Assembly: GCF_963966145.1 (NCBI RefSeq)
Contig: NC_091048.1
Span: 12,214,001-12,278,000, forward strand
DNA length: 64,000 bases
Source: Tenebrio molitor
Taxonomy: Eukaryota; Arthropoda; Insecta; Coleoptera; Tenebrionidae
Direction of reading: 5' to 3'
The notes beneath the pieces were generated by a model. It saw nothing but the letters and a program-made list of their open reading frames with translations. It was not told the DNA's origin and ran no database searches. Shown here piece by piece: positions 63,781 through 64,000 of this stretch. Position numbers and translations under genes: made by a program. The first letter of the stretch is position 1; each line of letters opens with the position of its first letter.

Positions 63781-64000
63781 TTCAAGTATCCATTCGTCAA
63801 ACGCCACATGTTACATTTAATAAAACAGCTGTAATTGCGGCAGTATTGCACGGGTATCGACGTTACCTACCTAATCACAAAAATAACAACAGACATGGGA
63901 ACTTGCATTCATTTTTTAAAACCCAACAAAAAGGGGAATCCCCTATTCCAAGTGCCTATCTTAAAATAAAATTGGCTTTTAGTTATTTTCCAATATCTGT
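63781..64000. other. Right edge of the window, nothing recognised
   Basis: AT-rich DNA without gene or repeat. Confidence 0.4.

Overview
The window looks like AT-rich arthropod, most likely insect, nuclear DNA. The reasons are GT–AG introns of about 60–80 bp, Tc1-like, pogo, hAT, PIF/Harbinger and Transib-type transposases, a Jockey-like LINE, an R2-like restriction-endonuclease LINE, a Polinton-type DNA polymerase and a gypsy-like LTR element. I cannot name the species. I found no rRNA, tRNA, CRISPR array or operon. Almost everything recognisable is a transposable element or something broken by one, so most coding calls are pseudogenes.

Layout. 1–5100: a minus-strand Jockey-like LINE (ORF1 with CCHC knuckles, ORF2 with a damaged endonuclease and RT). 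5300–9000: Polinton-type PolB pieces, one inverted, with a truncated R2-like LINE inserted in the larger. 9060–15000: hairpin and TIR elements, then a Transib/RAG1-like transposase relic. 15000–20400: MITEs, a Tc1/mariner-type element with TA target duplications (15951–17429) and a DDE_4 transposase fragment. 20792–26382: one minus-strand SWIM/YqaJ/PHD gene cut by a pogo-like element (20898–24115) and a hAT-type MITE (24158–24951), both with clean target duplications. 26391–34260: a second pogo-like transposase split by about 5.8 kb of nested insertions, including a Tc1-like relic, a 1.6-kb hAT-type MITE and a Crypton tyrosine-recombinase element. 35117–38754: a PIF/Harbinger element with TAA duplications, a transposase with all catalytic residues, and a Myb-like partner gene holding an R2-like LINE insertion. 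39420–41265: an internally deleted second Harbinger. 42000–49640: Tc1-like, hAT/ZMYM1-like and pogo-like relics with MITEs and foldback repeats. 50130–53965: an unidentified gene cut by a gypsy-like LTR element with 189-bp LTRs. 55381–58700: more Tc1-like relics. 59034–63274: a many-exon minus-strand gene with C2H2 zinc fingers, a tyrosine-recombinase C-terminal half and a SANT-like C terminus, with an internal deletion.

The most interesting material is (i) the Crypton at 31485–33216, which has a perfect 17-bp inverted repeat and a long hairpin, and its apparent non-autonomous partner at 22333–22732; (ii) a set of roughly 140-bp hairpins that share outer motif and length but not arm sequence; (iii) insertions whose removal restores a continuous frame, giving a relative chronology. 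Coordinates of element ends are hand-read; confidence is lower where no target duplication was found.
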